Assembly (NCBI GenBank): GCA_012523895.1
Contig: JAAYSZ010000010.1
Coordinates: forward strand, 1-64,000
Direction: 5' to 3'
From: Erysipelotrichaceae bacterium
Lineage (GTDB): Bacteria; Bacillota_I; Bacilli_A; Erysipelotrichales; Erysipelotrichaceae
DNA length: 64,000 bases
A program made the translations under genes and the position numbers. The notes under the pieces were generated by a model that did no database searches, was not told where the DNA came from, and saw nothing but the letters and a program-made list of their open reading frames with translations. Shown here piece by piece: positions 55,044-63,786 of this stretch (position 1 is its first letter; the number at the start of each line of letters is the position of its first letter).

Positions 55044-55168
55044 GAAATTTTCCTCCTTATTTTCACTTCTATCTAAGTGATAGAATCGCTCCGTGGAAAT
55101 TCCCCGGTTTATACTCTACTAACAACGCGTGTCAGTGTGCCGGCAACCTCCCACATCTTTGCGAGTGC
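55044..55168 (-). promoter_or_regulatory. Structured leader of the S10 operon
   Basis: About 125 nt between the start point and rpsJ are much richer in G and C than the rest of the window and contain GTGGGAGG, GCCGGCACACTGACACGCG and AAACCGGGG blocks. A clear hairpin TTCTATC/GATAGAA (55067-55085) sits just before the Shine-Dalgarno. A ribosomal-protein autoregulatory RNA is likely. Confidence 0.6.
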
Positions 55169-55174
55169 CTAAGT

Positions 55175-55203
55175 ATTCTATAATAAATCTGATGTTTATG
55201 CAA
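55175..55203 (-). promoter_or_regulatory. Promoter of the S10 operon
   Basis: On the minus strand a -35 TTGCAT (55198-55203) and a -10 TAGAAT (55175-55180) are 17 nt apart. An AT-rich stretch upstream may act as UP element. Confidence 0.65.
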
Positions 55204-55345
55204 GTAAAAGGTGAAAAAAATATATGTTTTTTTGAAATATTTATATTTTTTGAAGTTTTTTTATAATAATTTCATTTATTTACATGATTTTATTATCTAT
55301 TTTCTTATATAAAGTTGAATATATATATTATTTTATATTTATATA

Positions 55346-55373
55346 TTGACATTTATACATGATAAAATATAAA
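55346..55373 (+). promoter_or_regulatory. Promoter of the Fe-S protein gene
   Basis: A consensus -35 TTGACA (55346-55351) and a -10 TATAAA (55368-55373), 16 nt apart, precede AGGAGAG and the ATG at 55398. The 55204-55345 stretch between the two divergent promoters is extremely AT-rich and holds no gene I can see. Confidence 0.75.
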
Positions 55374-55397
55374 TGGTTAATATTTTAGGAGAGTTAA

Positions 55398-56339
55398 ATG
55401 GCAAATGTAGATAAATGTATTAAATGTGGTAAATGCACAAGAAATTGTGAATTTTTATCAAAGTACAATTTAGACTTTAGTTGTAAGGAAAAATTATATA
55501 ATCTAGCTTTTCATTGTTTTTTATGTGGTAAGTGTAATGAAGTTTGTCCTATGAATATTGACTGTATGGAATACATATTAGAATTAAGAAGAAAAAAAAT
55601 AAATGAAAACAAAGGAAATGTTTTCGAAAAAGAATATAAAGAAACAATAGTTGAAAAAACTAATTATCCTTTTAAAAACTATGACCAATCAAATGCTAAA
55701 GTTGTTTTCTTTCCTGGATGTAACTTTCCTTTAATATATCCTGAAACAACAAAAGTTATATATCAGCTTTTAAAAGATAATATTAATGCTGGTCTAGCAA
55801 TTGATTGTTGTGGTAAACCTATATCTGATTTAGGTCTACTTGAAGAAGAAAATAAAATTGTTAATGAAATAAATACTAATTTTAAACAACTTCAAGTTGA
55901 AGAAATTGTTGTGGCTTGTGCAAATTGTTACTACTTTTTCAAAGATAAATTAGATGTTAAAGTAACAAGCATTTTTAAGAAACTTAAAGAACTTAATTTA
56001 GGGAAAAAGATAGAAATATCAAATATGAATATATTTACGCCTTGTCAAGATAGAGTAAAACAAGATTGGTTAAATGATTTAAAAGACTTTTTACCTGAAG
56101 ATTATAAAACTACAAATCTTGGACAATGTTGTGGTCTAGGTGCAAGTGCAAAAATTAAAGAACCTGAAATATACAATAAACTATCTTCACAATTTAATAA
56201 TTTTGATGAAGGTAATATATTTGTATATTGCGCTTCTTGTGCTGCTGTTTTTATAAATGCTGGTAGTCCTATTGTTAAACATGTTTTAACTGAAATATTA
56301 GAAACAAAAGAAAATGTAAACAAAAATTTTACTATTTAA
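55398..56339 (+). CDS. Iron-sulfur oxidoreductase subunit with two CCG domains
   Basis: A protein of 313 residues of the heterodisulfide reductase B/GlpC/LutA type. Two 4Fe-4S ferredoxin motifs lie in the first 55 residues (CIKCGKCTRNC and CFLCGKCNEVCPM). Two cysteine-rich CCG modules follow: FFPGC...DCCGKP...CANC and TPCQD...GQCCG...CASC. It likely passes electrons between a flavoprotein and another acceptor, but no partner gene is beside it. Transcribed divergently from the ribosomal operon. Confidence 0.88.
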   Translation: MANVDKCIKCGKCTRNCEFLSKYNLDFSCKEKLYNLAFHCFLCGKCNEVCPMNIDCMEYILELRRKKINENKGNVFEKEYKETIVEKTNYPFKNYDQSNAKVVFFPGCNFPLIYPETTKVIYQLLKDNINAGLAIDCCGKPISDLGLLEEENKIVNEINTNFKQLQVEEIVVACANCYYFFKDKLDVKVTSIFKKLKELNLGKKIEISNMNIFTPCQDRVKQDWLNDLKDFLPEDYKTTNLGQCCGLGASAKIKEPEIYNKLSSQFNNFDEGNIFVYCASCAAVFINAGSPIVKHVLTEILETKENVNKNFTI

Positions 56340-56377
56340 ATTAAAGTATTTGTTATACTTAATAAAAGGTGGTACAT

Positions 56378-57046
56378 ATGTTATTTTTTAAAAAGAAAAT
56401 CAAAAAACCAACAGTTGTAGCTATACATGGTTTTGGTGTTAGAGGTATACATGAATTTGAAAATTTAAAAAAAGCCCTTTTAGAAAAGGGTTATGATTTT
56501 AAAACAATCCAAATGTTTGATATAGAAGATCAAACTGATACAGACTGGACTGCTTGGGTATCAAAAGCAAAAAATCTTATAACTGATGTTGCATATTATA
56601 ACGATATAGTTTTAGTTGGTTTTTCAATGGGTGGAGTAATCGCAAGTTATCTTGCAAACTCTTATAGAGTTAAAAAATTAGTTTTACTTGCACCATCATT
56701 TGAATACTTAACTCCAAGTAAGGTAATAGATAACATACCTAAACCTTTTGTAAAAGAAGAAAAACCTAAAATGCCATCAAACTTTACTCCAGCATTTATG
56801 GATGTTGTTAGTAATTGTAAAGATTCTATAAATGATATAAGTATTCCTACATTAATGATTCATTGTGAAAACGATGAAGTAATACCTTTATCTTCTAGTG
56901 AAAAAAACATAAAAAAAATACCAGTTGACAATAAAGCATTAATCACAATTAGTGAAGGTCAACATAGAATTTTAGATGATAAAATTGCTGGACCTATTGC
57001 AATTAATAATATAATAAGCTTTATTGAAAATGATATTTTATTTTAA
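56378..57046 (+). CDS. Alpha/beta hydrolase (esterase-like)
   Basis: Hydrolase of 222 residues: oxyanion part IHGFGVRG near the start, nucleophile elbow GFSMGG (Ser about residue 83), acid in HCENDEVIP and His in EGQHRIL. It resembles monoacylglycerol lipase/carboxylesterase forms. The start at 56378 follows AAAGGTGG by 5 nt, so the in-frame codon three residues upstream is not used. A -10 box TATACT (56353-56358) suggests its own promoter. Confidence 0.85.
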   Translation: MLFFKKKIKKPTVVAIHGFGVRGIHEFENLKKALLEKGYDFKTIQMFDIEDQTDTDWTAWVSKAKNLITDVAYYNDIVLVGFSMGGVIASYLANSYRVKKLVLLAPSFEYLTPSKVIDNIPKPFVKEEKPKMPSNFTPAFMDVVSNCKDSINDISIPTLMIHCENDEVIPLSSSEKNIKKIPVDNKALITISEGQHRILDDKIAGPIAINNIISFIENDILF

Positions 57047-57709
57047 TTATTCAACATCAAATATTTCTAAGAGTTCATCAAAATGATGAATTCTTTTTAT
57101 ATCTGCATCGCTACCTCTTAAAGGATCATTAAAGAACCATATAGGATACATCCCTGCTCTATGTGCTCCTAATATATCTGTCGCATAAGTATCACCTATA
57201 AAAGCAATTTCTTCAGGTTTTAAATTCATTTCTTTTGCGGCCATTAAAAATATTTCTTTATTTGGTTTATGTATTCCATAATCTCCTGATACAAATACAC
57301 ATTCAAAATATTTTTTTAATCCTGTATTTTCTAACTTAGCATGTTGAGAATAAGAACTTCCATTAGTAATAACACCTAATCTATATTTTTTTCCTAATTT
57401 TTCAACTATTTCTTTACAATCTTTTTGTAAAACTTGATATAAAGGAAATTCTTTAACCCATTTGTCCATATATTTTCCAACATCAACATTAACTTTATAT
57501 ACTCTATTTAAATTTTCATATACATGTGATTTAGTTATAGTCCCAAACTCATCCCAATTTAAACATCTTTGTACAATTGCATCAAATTCAACTCCATTAG
57601 GATCTAATTCAGGAAATATTTCTTTACAGTCTGCTTTATATTTATTATATGCAGATTGCATTCTATTAGATAATGTTCCATCATAATCAAAAAGTATTGC
57701 TTTTATCAT
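57047..57709 (-). CDS. HAD-superfamily phosphatase (subfamily IA)
   Basis: A protein of 220 residues with all HAD motifs: DYDGTLSN (nucleophile Asp), TNGSS, KPNKEIF and GDTYATDI. The cap is helical. YjjG/phosphoglycolate phosphatase-type substrates (nucleotides, small phosphates) are possible. It is convergent with the esterase gene, stop next to stop with no gap, and its Shine-Dalgarno is weak. Confidence 0.88.
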   Translation of the reverse strand: MIKAILFDYDGTLSNRMQSAYNKYKADCKEIFPELDPNGVEFDAIVQRCLNWDEFGTITKSHVYENLNRVYKVNVDVGKYMDKWVKEFPLYQVLQKDCKEIVEKLGKKYRLGVITNGSSYSQHAKLENTGLKKYFECVFVSGDYGIHKPNKEIFLMAAKEMNLKPEEIAFIGDTYATDILGAHRAGMYPIWFFNDPLRGSDADIKRIHHFDELLEIFDVE

Positions 57710-57774
57710 TCTTTCAAACCCCCATACATTACATTATACAGATTCTTATTAAAATATCATAAAATCGATATTAA

Positions 57775-57795
57775 AAGATGGAATAAATCCATCTT
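57775..57795 (-). terminator. Terminator of feoAB
   Basis: The 7-bp stem AAGATGG/CCATCTT with a 7-nt loop is followed by TTTTAAT on the minus strand. It includes the feoB stop codon. Confidence 0.7.
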
Positions 57796-59788
57796 ACATA
57801 AACAACAAACTTCCTATTACATTTACAAGAGTTGCCGCAATCCAAGCCACTAAACTTTGAAATAAAACACTCTTCAATGTAAATTTAGCACTATTACTTT
57901 CTTTATATAATGTACCTACTGCCGCAATACATGGACTATATAATAATGCAAAAGTCATAAATGCATATGCTTCTACACTTGTAAATTTAGTCATTAATAT
58001 TTGATTTAAAGATGTAACTGTATTTGCACCATATACAACAGCCATACTACTAACAACACTTTCTTTTGCGATAAATCCTGTAATTAAAGAAATTACAGCT
58101 TCCCAACTTGCAAAGCCTGTTGGTATAAATATCCATGTCATAGCTTTTCCTATTACACCAATAATACTTTCTTCAGGATTATCTATCATTTCTAAACTAA
58201 AGTTAAAATTAGTAAACAACCATAAAACAATCGAACCTAGTAATATTACTGTTCCTGCTTTTGTTAAGAAACCTTTTGCTTTTTCCCACATATGCATCAC
58301 TGTATTTCTAAGTGAAGGTAATCTATAAGGAGGAAGTTCTAATATAAATGTTGAACCACTATTTTTAAACACAAACTTCTTTAGTATTAATCCACTTATA
58401 ATTATTACTATTAATCCTAATAAATACATTGAAAATATAACTAATCCTTTATGTTTAGGAAAAAATACACTTGCAATTAAAGCATATATTGGAAGTCTTG
58501 CACTACATGACATAAATGGAGTTAATACCATTGTCATTTTTTTATCATCTTCAGTTTCTAATACTCTAGTAGCCATTAAGGCTGGTACAGTACATCCAAG
58601 TCCCATCAACATAGGTATAAATGCCTTTCCATTTAAACCTATTTTTCTCAATAGTTGGTCCATTAAAAATGCTGCTCTTGATATATAACCACTATCTTCT
58701 AATATTGATAAAAACAAAAATAACAACATTATTTGTGGCATAAAACTTAATATAGCACCTACTCCATTAATAATTGCTTCTATTAATGAAATAAGCCAAT
58801 TAGATGTATTTAAAGATATTAATATTTCAATTATATTTTCTGTAATTATACCTATTAAACCTTCAATTAATCCCATAAAATATTCACCTATTGGTCCAAA
58901 GGTTATTAGAAAAATAACTAATAATATTAAGAAAAACATTGGAATACCTAAATATTTATTTAATAATAATCTATCTATTTTTTCAGTTATATGTTTTATA
59001 TTTTGTTCTTTTGTAACACATTGTTTAGTAATATTTTCTATCACTTCATATCTAGTATCCGCAGCTGCCATATCTATATCATTTTGTGATTTAGATTTTT
59101 TAAAGCTTTCTTGTATTACATTTAATCTATTTAATTGTTCTTTATTTAAATTGAATTGTTTGATTAATAATTCATCATCTTCTAAAAGTTTAAAAGCATA
59201 GAATTTTTCATGAGTTGGATCATGTTTTACTTCTTTCACTATTTTTTTAATTTGATTTAAATGTTCTTCTGTAACTTCATCATATTTAAATTCACTAGTC
59301 GATGTTTCATGTATCAAACTATGTACTAAATCTCGTACTCCTTCACCGTTTTTAGCACTTATTCCAATTACTGGGGTGTTTAATAATTTAGTTAATTTTT
59401 TAGTATCTATATCAATATGTTTGTTTTTTAATTCATCAATCATATTTATAGCAATTACCATTGGTAAACCTAATTCTTTTAACTGTAAGCTTAGATAAAG
59501 ATTTCTTTCTAAATTAGTTCCATCAACAATATTAATTATTAAATCTGGATGTTCATTCATTATAAAATCTCTAGAAATAATTTCTTCCATACTAAAAGTA
59601 GACATGCTATAAATTCCTGGTAAGTCTACTAATTTTATTTCATGCTCTTCATAATTAAACATACCTTCTTTTTTCTCTATGGTAACTCCTGGCCAATTAC
59701 CTACATGTTGTTTTGCGCCAGTTAATAGATTAAAAAGAGTTGTTTTCCCTGAGTTAGGATTTCCTACTAATGCTACTGTCTGTTTCAT
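57794..59788 (-). CDS. feoB: Ferrous iron transporter FeoB
   Basis: Membrane Fe(II) importer with N-terminal G-protein, 664 aa. G1 is GNPNSGKT (9-16), switch and G3 VDLPGIYS, G4 NMID and G5 SAKNG. A helical GDI-like linker is followed by Gate motifs and the core with MLMGLGCTVPALMATR and FMSCSARLPIYALI. Its start overlaps feoA by 4 nt. No FeoC is seen. Confidence 0.97.
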   Translation of the reverse strand: MKQTVALVGNPNSGKTTLFNLLTGAKQHVGNWPGVTIEKKEGMFNYEEHEIKLVDLPGIYSMSTFSMEEIISRDFIMNEHPDLIINIVDGTNLERNLYLSLQLKELGLPMVIAINMIDELKNKHIDIDTKKLTKLLNTPVIGISAKNGEGVRDLVHSLIHETSTSEFKYDEVTEEHLNQIKKIVKEVKHDPTHEKFYAFKLLEDDELLIKQFNLNKEQLNRLNVIQESFKKSKSQNDIDMAAADTRYEVIENITKQCVTKEQNIKHITEKIDRLLLNKYLGIPMFFLILLVIFLITFGPIGEYFMGLIEGLIGIITENIIEILISLNTSNWLISLIEAIINGVGAILSFMPQIMLLFLFLSILEDSGYISRAAFLMDQLLRKIGLNGKAFIPMLMGLGCTVPALMATRVLETEDDKKMTMVLTPFMSCSARLPIYALIASVFFPKHKGLVIFSMYLLGLIVIIISGLILKKFVFKNSGSTFILELPPYRLPSLRNTVMHMWEKAKGFLTKAGTVILLGSIVLWLFTNFNFSLEMIDNPEESIIGVIGKAMTWIFIPTGFASWEAVISLITGFIAKESVVSSMAVVYGANTVTSLNQILMTKFTSVEAYAFMTFALLYSPCIAAVGTLYKESNSAKFTLKSVLFQSLVAWIAATLVNVIGSLLFM

Positions 59789-60009
59789 ACTTTTTCCACC
59801 TTTATCTTTTTTGCATCATCCATCCTTAAAGATAAAGAGTAACCTCTTAGTTTTATTTCAATAGGATCTCCTAATGGTGCTTTTCTTATAATCTTTAATT
59901 TTGTATTTGTAGTAATACCCATATCAATAAGTCTTTTTCTAATTTTTCTTATTCCTTCAACCGATATTACTTTTACTTCTTGATCTATTTCGCATTCAAA
60001 TAATGTCAT
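59785..60009 (-). CDS. feoA: Ferrous iron transport protein A
   Basis: SH3-like protein of 74 aa that supports FeoB. RLIDMGITTNTKLKIIRKAPLGDPIEI is the diagnostic core. The ATG has CAGGAGTATTAAATT before it. I see no clear Fur box in the 73 nt upstream, although a TATTAT -10-like element is present. Confidence 0.95.
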   Translation of the reverse strand: MTLFECEIDQEVKVISVEGIRKIRKRLIDMGITTNTKLKIIRKAPLGDPIEIKLRGYSLSLRMDDAKKIKVEKV

Positions 60010-60082
60010 AATTTAATACTCCTGTATCAAATATAATACAATAGTTATTAATTTTTTTCATCAAAAGTTATCTTGAGCTAAC

Positions 60083-60940
60083 TTATTTAATATCAAAATA
60101 TTTATATATTGCTTGAGTTCCTAAATCTCCATAACCTTTTTCTTCTAATAATTCATATTGTTTTAATACTTTTTGTAATATTTCTAATTCTAAATTATTA
60201 TTTATAGCTTCTTCATCAGCTATTTTCATATCTTTAATAAAATGTTTAATAAAAAATCCAGGATCATTATCTTGATTTATTATTTTTGGACCATTATTAC
60301 TTAACTGCCATGAACCTGCAGCTCCACTAGCTATTGCATTTAATACCTTATTTAAATCTAATCCCATTTCTTTTGCATATTTAATAGATTCATTTACTGC
60401 AGCTATAGTTCCAGCAATCGCAATTTGATTTGCCATCTTTGTATGTTGACCACTTCCTGCTTTTCCCATGTAATTAATATTTGTACCCATTGATTTAAAT
60501 ATTGGTACTAATTTATCAAATGCTTCTTTTTCTCCGCCTACCATTATTGATAGAGTTCCTTTTTGTGCACCTATATCTCCTCCAGATACTGGTGCATCTA
60601 AAACATCTATTCCTTTTTCTTTTCCTTTTTCAAATATTTCTTTCGCAAGGCTTGGGCTACTTGTAGTCATATCCACAGCTATACTTCCCTTTTTCGCATA
60701 TTTAAATATTTCATCATAAACTTCTTTAACATCATTTGGCATTCCAACAATTGTAATTATATAATCAACATCTTTTACACATTCTTCTATAGTTGAAGTA
60801 AAAACAGCTCCAATACTTGTAAGTGCTTGTGCTTTTTTAGCTGTTCTATTATATACATTAACTTGATAATTATTTTTTATTAAATTATTTATCATTGCAG
60901 AACCCATTACACCTGTTCCTATAAATCCTATTTTTGACAT
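60083..60940 (-). CDS. NAD(P)-dependent beta-hydroxyacid dehydrogenase (GarR/3-HIBDH family)
   Basis: Oxidoreductase of 285 aa: IGFIGTGVMGSAM cofactor loop (about 4-15), DAPVSGGDIGAQKGTLSIMVGG substrate segment, and the catalytic lysine in GQHTKMANQ. Tartronate semialdehyde reductase, 3-hydroxyisobutyrate dehydrogenase or glyoxylate reductase roles all fit; sequence alone does not choose. Separated from the upstream membrane protein by 22 nt, so co-transcription is likely. Confidence 0.92.
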   Translation of the reverse strand: MSKIGFIGTGVMGSAMINNLIKNNYQVNVYNRTAKKAQALTSIGAVFTSTIEECVKDVDYIITIVGMPNDVKEVYDEIFKYAKKGSIAVDMTTSSPSLAKEIFEKGKEKGIDVLDAPVSGGDIGAQKGTLSIMVGGEKEAFDKLVPIFKSMGTNINYMGKAGSGQHTKMANQIAIAGTIAAVNESIKYAKEMGLDLNKVLNAIASGAAGSWQLSNNGPKIINQDNDPGFFIKHFIKDMKIADEEAINNNLELEILQKVLKQYELLEEKGYGDLGTQAIYKYFDIK

Positions 60941-60962
60941 ATTAAAACCCTCCTTATTTATA

Positions 60963-61733
60963 TTATATATTATGATTTATTGATTTTTTACTTATTAACA
61001 TTCCATATATAGATATGATAACTAAAGGAAGATGTAATACTCCCATCCAATATGATTTAATGTTAAATACAAACCAAGTCAACATATTATAAAATCCAAA
61101 TATTGTTCCAATAAAAGATATTATATAAAGTGTTAAAACATATGTTTTTTCTTCAAATAATAAATATGTTCCTATTATTACCGGTGTAATCATACAATAT
61201 GCAAATCCTGCATCATTAATAAACATTTTTAAAGATAATGATGGAATAATTGTATTATCTACAAAATCACATGGCATTAATAATGCCAGTAACATTAAAG
61301 GTATTATCCAAATTCTTTCTTTATGGAATGAGTCTTTTGAAAATTTAGTTTTATTTTTTAACAAATCATAAATAAGAGTGATAATTACGATAAGTTCTAA
61401 TGTTACATTTCCTGTAATTATAGAAAATCCATAACTTTCTGTAAATGATGCATTTTGAAAAAAACCTACAAATAATAGAATCAAAACATAATAACCCAAG
61501 GTATATTTTTCTGAATTTTTTATATTAAAATAAGGTATTAAAGCAGCTAAAAACAACAATAATTTTGAAATTATATTATAATCAACAAACATTTTTGTAA
61601 GAGGATTTGATAAAACTTCAACTATTAAATTTGATGTTTGTTCTGGTGGATATCCTAAAGAAGAATATGCAGGCATTAAACTTATTAAAATTAATAATAT
61701 CTTAAATCTTTTTTTAGTAATAAATTTTTCCAT
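60963..61733 (-). CDS. Hypothetical polytopic membrane protein
   Basis: A protein of 256 residues with about seven membrane segments and a short basic N-terminus (MEKFITKKRFK). I do not recognise the family; it has no transporter or enzyme motif. A central loop of Lys-rich residues lies at about 125-140. First gene of the pair with the GarR-like dehydrogenase. Confidence 0.75.
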   Translation of the reverse strand: MEKFITKKRFKILLILISLMPAYSSLGYPPEQTSNLIVEVLSNPLTKMFVDYNIISKLLLFLAALIPYFNIKNSEKYTLGYYVLILLFVGFFQNASFTESYGFSIITGNVTLELIVIITLIYDLLKNKTKFSKDSFHKERIWIIPLMLLALLMPCDFVDNTIIPSLSLKMFINDAGFAYCMITPVIIGTYLLFEEKTYVLTLYIISFIGTIFGFYNMLTWFVFNIKSYWMGVLHLPLVIISIYGMLISKKSINHNI

Positions 61734-61821
61734 AACTCACAATCCTTTGTTTAATTATACTATTTAAAGCTATAAATAAAGGATTTGTAAAAATTATTTA
61801 ACAATAAGTAAACATTTAAAA

Positions 61822-61846
61822 ATCCTGTGGCTTTATACCACAGGAT
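61822..61846 (-). terminator. Terminator of the peroxiredoxin gene
   Basis: The 9-bp stem ATCCTGTGG/CCACAGGAT with a 7-nt loop is followed by a T-run on the minus strand. It is 17 nt past the stop. Confidence 0.9.
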
Positions 61847-61862
61847 ATTATTTTTGATCTAG

Positions 61863-62561
61863 TTACTGGTCTTTTTTAAATGTTAGATACCAGTCTAGTT
61901 GATTGTAATTTTCTTTACCTTTAACTTCTTCAACACGCTCTTTAATAGCATCTGTTGTACTTGGCGGAGGAACAATAACATCTTTTCCTGGATGCCAGTT
62001 TGCAGGTAATGCTACACCATCATTATCAGCTTTTTGTAGACCAATAATAATACGTTTGATTTCATTAAAGTTTCTTCCTAAAGATGCAGGATAATACAAT
62101 ATTGTTCTCATAATGCCTTCAGGGTCAACAAAGAACACAGCACGTACTGCAGCAGTATCAGATTCACCTTGTAACATTCCATACTTGTTAGCTACTTCCA
62201 TCTTTACATCATCGATAACTGGGAATTTAACTTCTGGATTATTGATTCCATTCCAAGAATAATTTTTAATCGCAGTTACCCATCCAAGATGAGCATGAAC
62301 TGAGTCAATTGATAAACCAACAAGTTCAGTATTTAATGCTTTAAATTCATCATGCATACTTGCAAAAGTCATAAACTCTGTTGTACATACTGGTGTAAAA
62401 TCCGCTGGATGTGAGAATAAAATTACCCATTTACCTTTGTAATCTTCTGGGAAGTTTATCACTCCATGTGTTGTATTTGCAGTAAATTTTGGTGCTGGAC
62501 GTCCTATTAAAGGAAACGTCGGTTTCACTTCTTCATGTGTATTTACATTATAATTTTCCAT
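61863..62561 (-). CDS. 1-Cys peroxiredoxin (Prx6/AhpC-like)
   Basis: Thiol peroxidase of 232 aa. Peroxidatic Cys59 lies in HPADFTPVCTTE, and Arg in the AAVRAVFFVDP segment completes the site. No other cysteine exists in the protein, so it is a 1-Cys enzyme needing an external thiol. The long C-terminal part with ALPANWHPGKDVIVPPP is typical of the Prx6/archaeal AhpC form. AGGAGGTATAAA precedes the ATG. Confidence 0.95.
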   Translation of the reverse strand: MENYNVNTHEEVKPTFPLIGRPAPKFTANTTHGVINFPEDYKGKWVILFSHPADFTPVCTTEFMTFASMHDEFKALNTELVGLSIDSVHAHLGWVTAIKNYSWNGINNPEVKFPVIDDVKMEVANKYGMLQGESDTAAVRAVFFVDPEGIMRTILYYPASLGRNFNEIKRIIIGLQKADNDGVALPANWHPGKDVIVPPPSTTDAIKERVEEVKGKENYNQLDWYLTFKKDQ

Positions 62562-62604
62562 TTTATACCTCCTAAATATAATATTTTTAACATGTTTTTT
62601 ATTT

Positions 62605-62630
62605 AGTTACATGTGATTAGTCTTGTAACT
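62605..62630 (-). promoter_or_regulatory. Inverted repeat in the peroxiredoxin upstream region
   Basis: The arms AGTTACA (62605-62611) and TGTAACT (62624-62630) are separated by 12 nt. It lies about 45-70 nt upstream of the start and 30-60 nt from a -35-like TTGACC (62661-62666, minus strand). No PerR box is seen. Operator role speculative. Confidence 0.35.
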
Positions 62631-62752
62631 GTCTTTAGATTAACATAAGCTAACTTAGATGGTCAATTGATATGCTCAGGCGTTCTATTTATTATGTAAA
62701 TTATTAAATGTTTTAAACATCCAATTTAAACTCATATAATAACTTTTGTACA

Positions 62753-62781
62753 TTGCTATAAATACTTAAATATGGTATACT
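62753..62781 (+). promoter_or_regulatory. Extended -10 promoter of the YhfZ-like gene
   Basis: A -35 TTGCTA (62753-62758), a 17-nt spacer and a -10 TATACT (62776-62781) preceded by TGG (extended -10) give a likely start near 62788. Confidence 0.75.
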
Positions 62782-62792
62782 TTATTTAACTT

Positions 62793-62816
62793 AAATATAC
62801 AGAAAACTGTATATTT
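62793..62816 (+). promoter_or_regulatory. Perfect 10-bp palindrome at the transcription start of the YhfZ-like gene
   Basis: The arms AAATATACAG (62793-62802) and CTGTATATTT (62807-62816) flank AAAA. It lies between the start point and the Shine-Dalgarno AAGGGG, an ideal place for an autorepressor; as RNA it forms a hairpin that would also affect initiation. Confidence 0.65.
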
Positions 62817-62831
62817 ATAAAAGGGGTATTT

Positions 62832-63749
62832 ATGAGTACAAATGCTTTGTATAAATATGGTATTATCCAACAAAAAATTGCAAATTATTTATGTGGAATG
62901 AATGTTGGAGACAAGCTTGAAACCTTTGAAAAATTGTCAAAGCATTTTAACGTTGGACGTGGAACAATTCAAACTGCAATAAAAGAATTAGTTTCTATAA
63001 AAGCATTAAAATATAATAACGCAGGAAGAAACGGTAGGATAATAAGTTATTTAAACTATGAAAAATTAATAGAAATAGCTGGAGAAACTTTTATTATTGG
63101 AGTAATGCCTTTACCTTACTCTAAACGCTATGAAGGTCTTGCTACGGGTATATTTAAAACATTAAATAACTCTATTGGAAATTGTAATCTAGCTTTTATG
63201 TCAGGTAGTAGAAATAGACTAAAAGCACTATTAAGTGGTAGATATGATTTTATCGTTGTTTCAAAACAAACTGCAAATCTCTTTCTTAAAGAAAATTTAC
63301 AAATTGTTGAAGCTAAACAACTTTACAACCATTCTTTTATTAAAGGACATGTTTTAGCAAGTCATATCGATATTAATTCAATAGATGAAATAAAACGTAT
63401 AGGTGTTGATTTTTCTTCAGATGATCAAACAACATTAACAAACATTACTTTTAAAGATTATGATGTTGAATTAGTTCCTATACGTTATTCAAACTTAACA
63501 GATTCAATAGCTTCAAAAAAAATTGATGGAGCAATTTGGAGTGCGGATAACTTTTCAATTTATAATGATAAAATAAAAATTTTAGAAACTATCTCTCCTA
63601 CATCCTCAATGAATGAAACTATCGCTAGTATACTTTGTCTACAAAGTAATCAAGCTACAATTAAATTTCTAAATATGTATTTAGATGAAAATACTATTAA
63701 ATCTATACAAAACCAAGTAATTGAAGGCAGTATCACAGCCAATTATTAA
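62832..63749 (+). CDS. YhfZ-family transcriptional regulator
   Basis: A GntR-like winged helix (about 1-75: LETFEKLSKHFNVGRGTIQTAIKEL) is followed by a periplasmic-binding-like effector domain (about 85-300: FIIGVMPLPYSKRYEGLATGIF, YDFIVVSKQTANLFL). This arrangement is that of YhfZ proteins. 305 aa, normal length. It is upstream of a PTS EIIB gene by 37 nt, so it should control that PTS, with the palindrome at its own start as a candidate site. Confidence 0.85.
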   Translation: MSTNALYKYGIIQQKIANYLCGMNVGDKLETFEKLSKHFNVGRGTIQTAIKELVSIKALKYNNAGRNGRIISYLNYEKLIEIAGETFIIGVMPLPYSKRYEGLATGIFKTLNNSIGNCNLAFMSGSRNRLKALLSGRYDFIVVSKQTANLFLKENLQIVEAKQLYNHSFIKGHVLASHIDINSIDEIKRIGVDFSSDDQTTLTNITFKDYDVELVPIRYSNLTDSIASKKIDGAIWSADNFSIYNDKIKILETISPTSSMNETIASILCLQSNQATIKFLNMYLDENTIKSIQNQVIEGSITANY

Positions 63750-63786
63750 TGGTTGATTTTATAAACATAATAGAAAGGAGCTGAAG

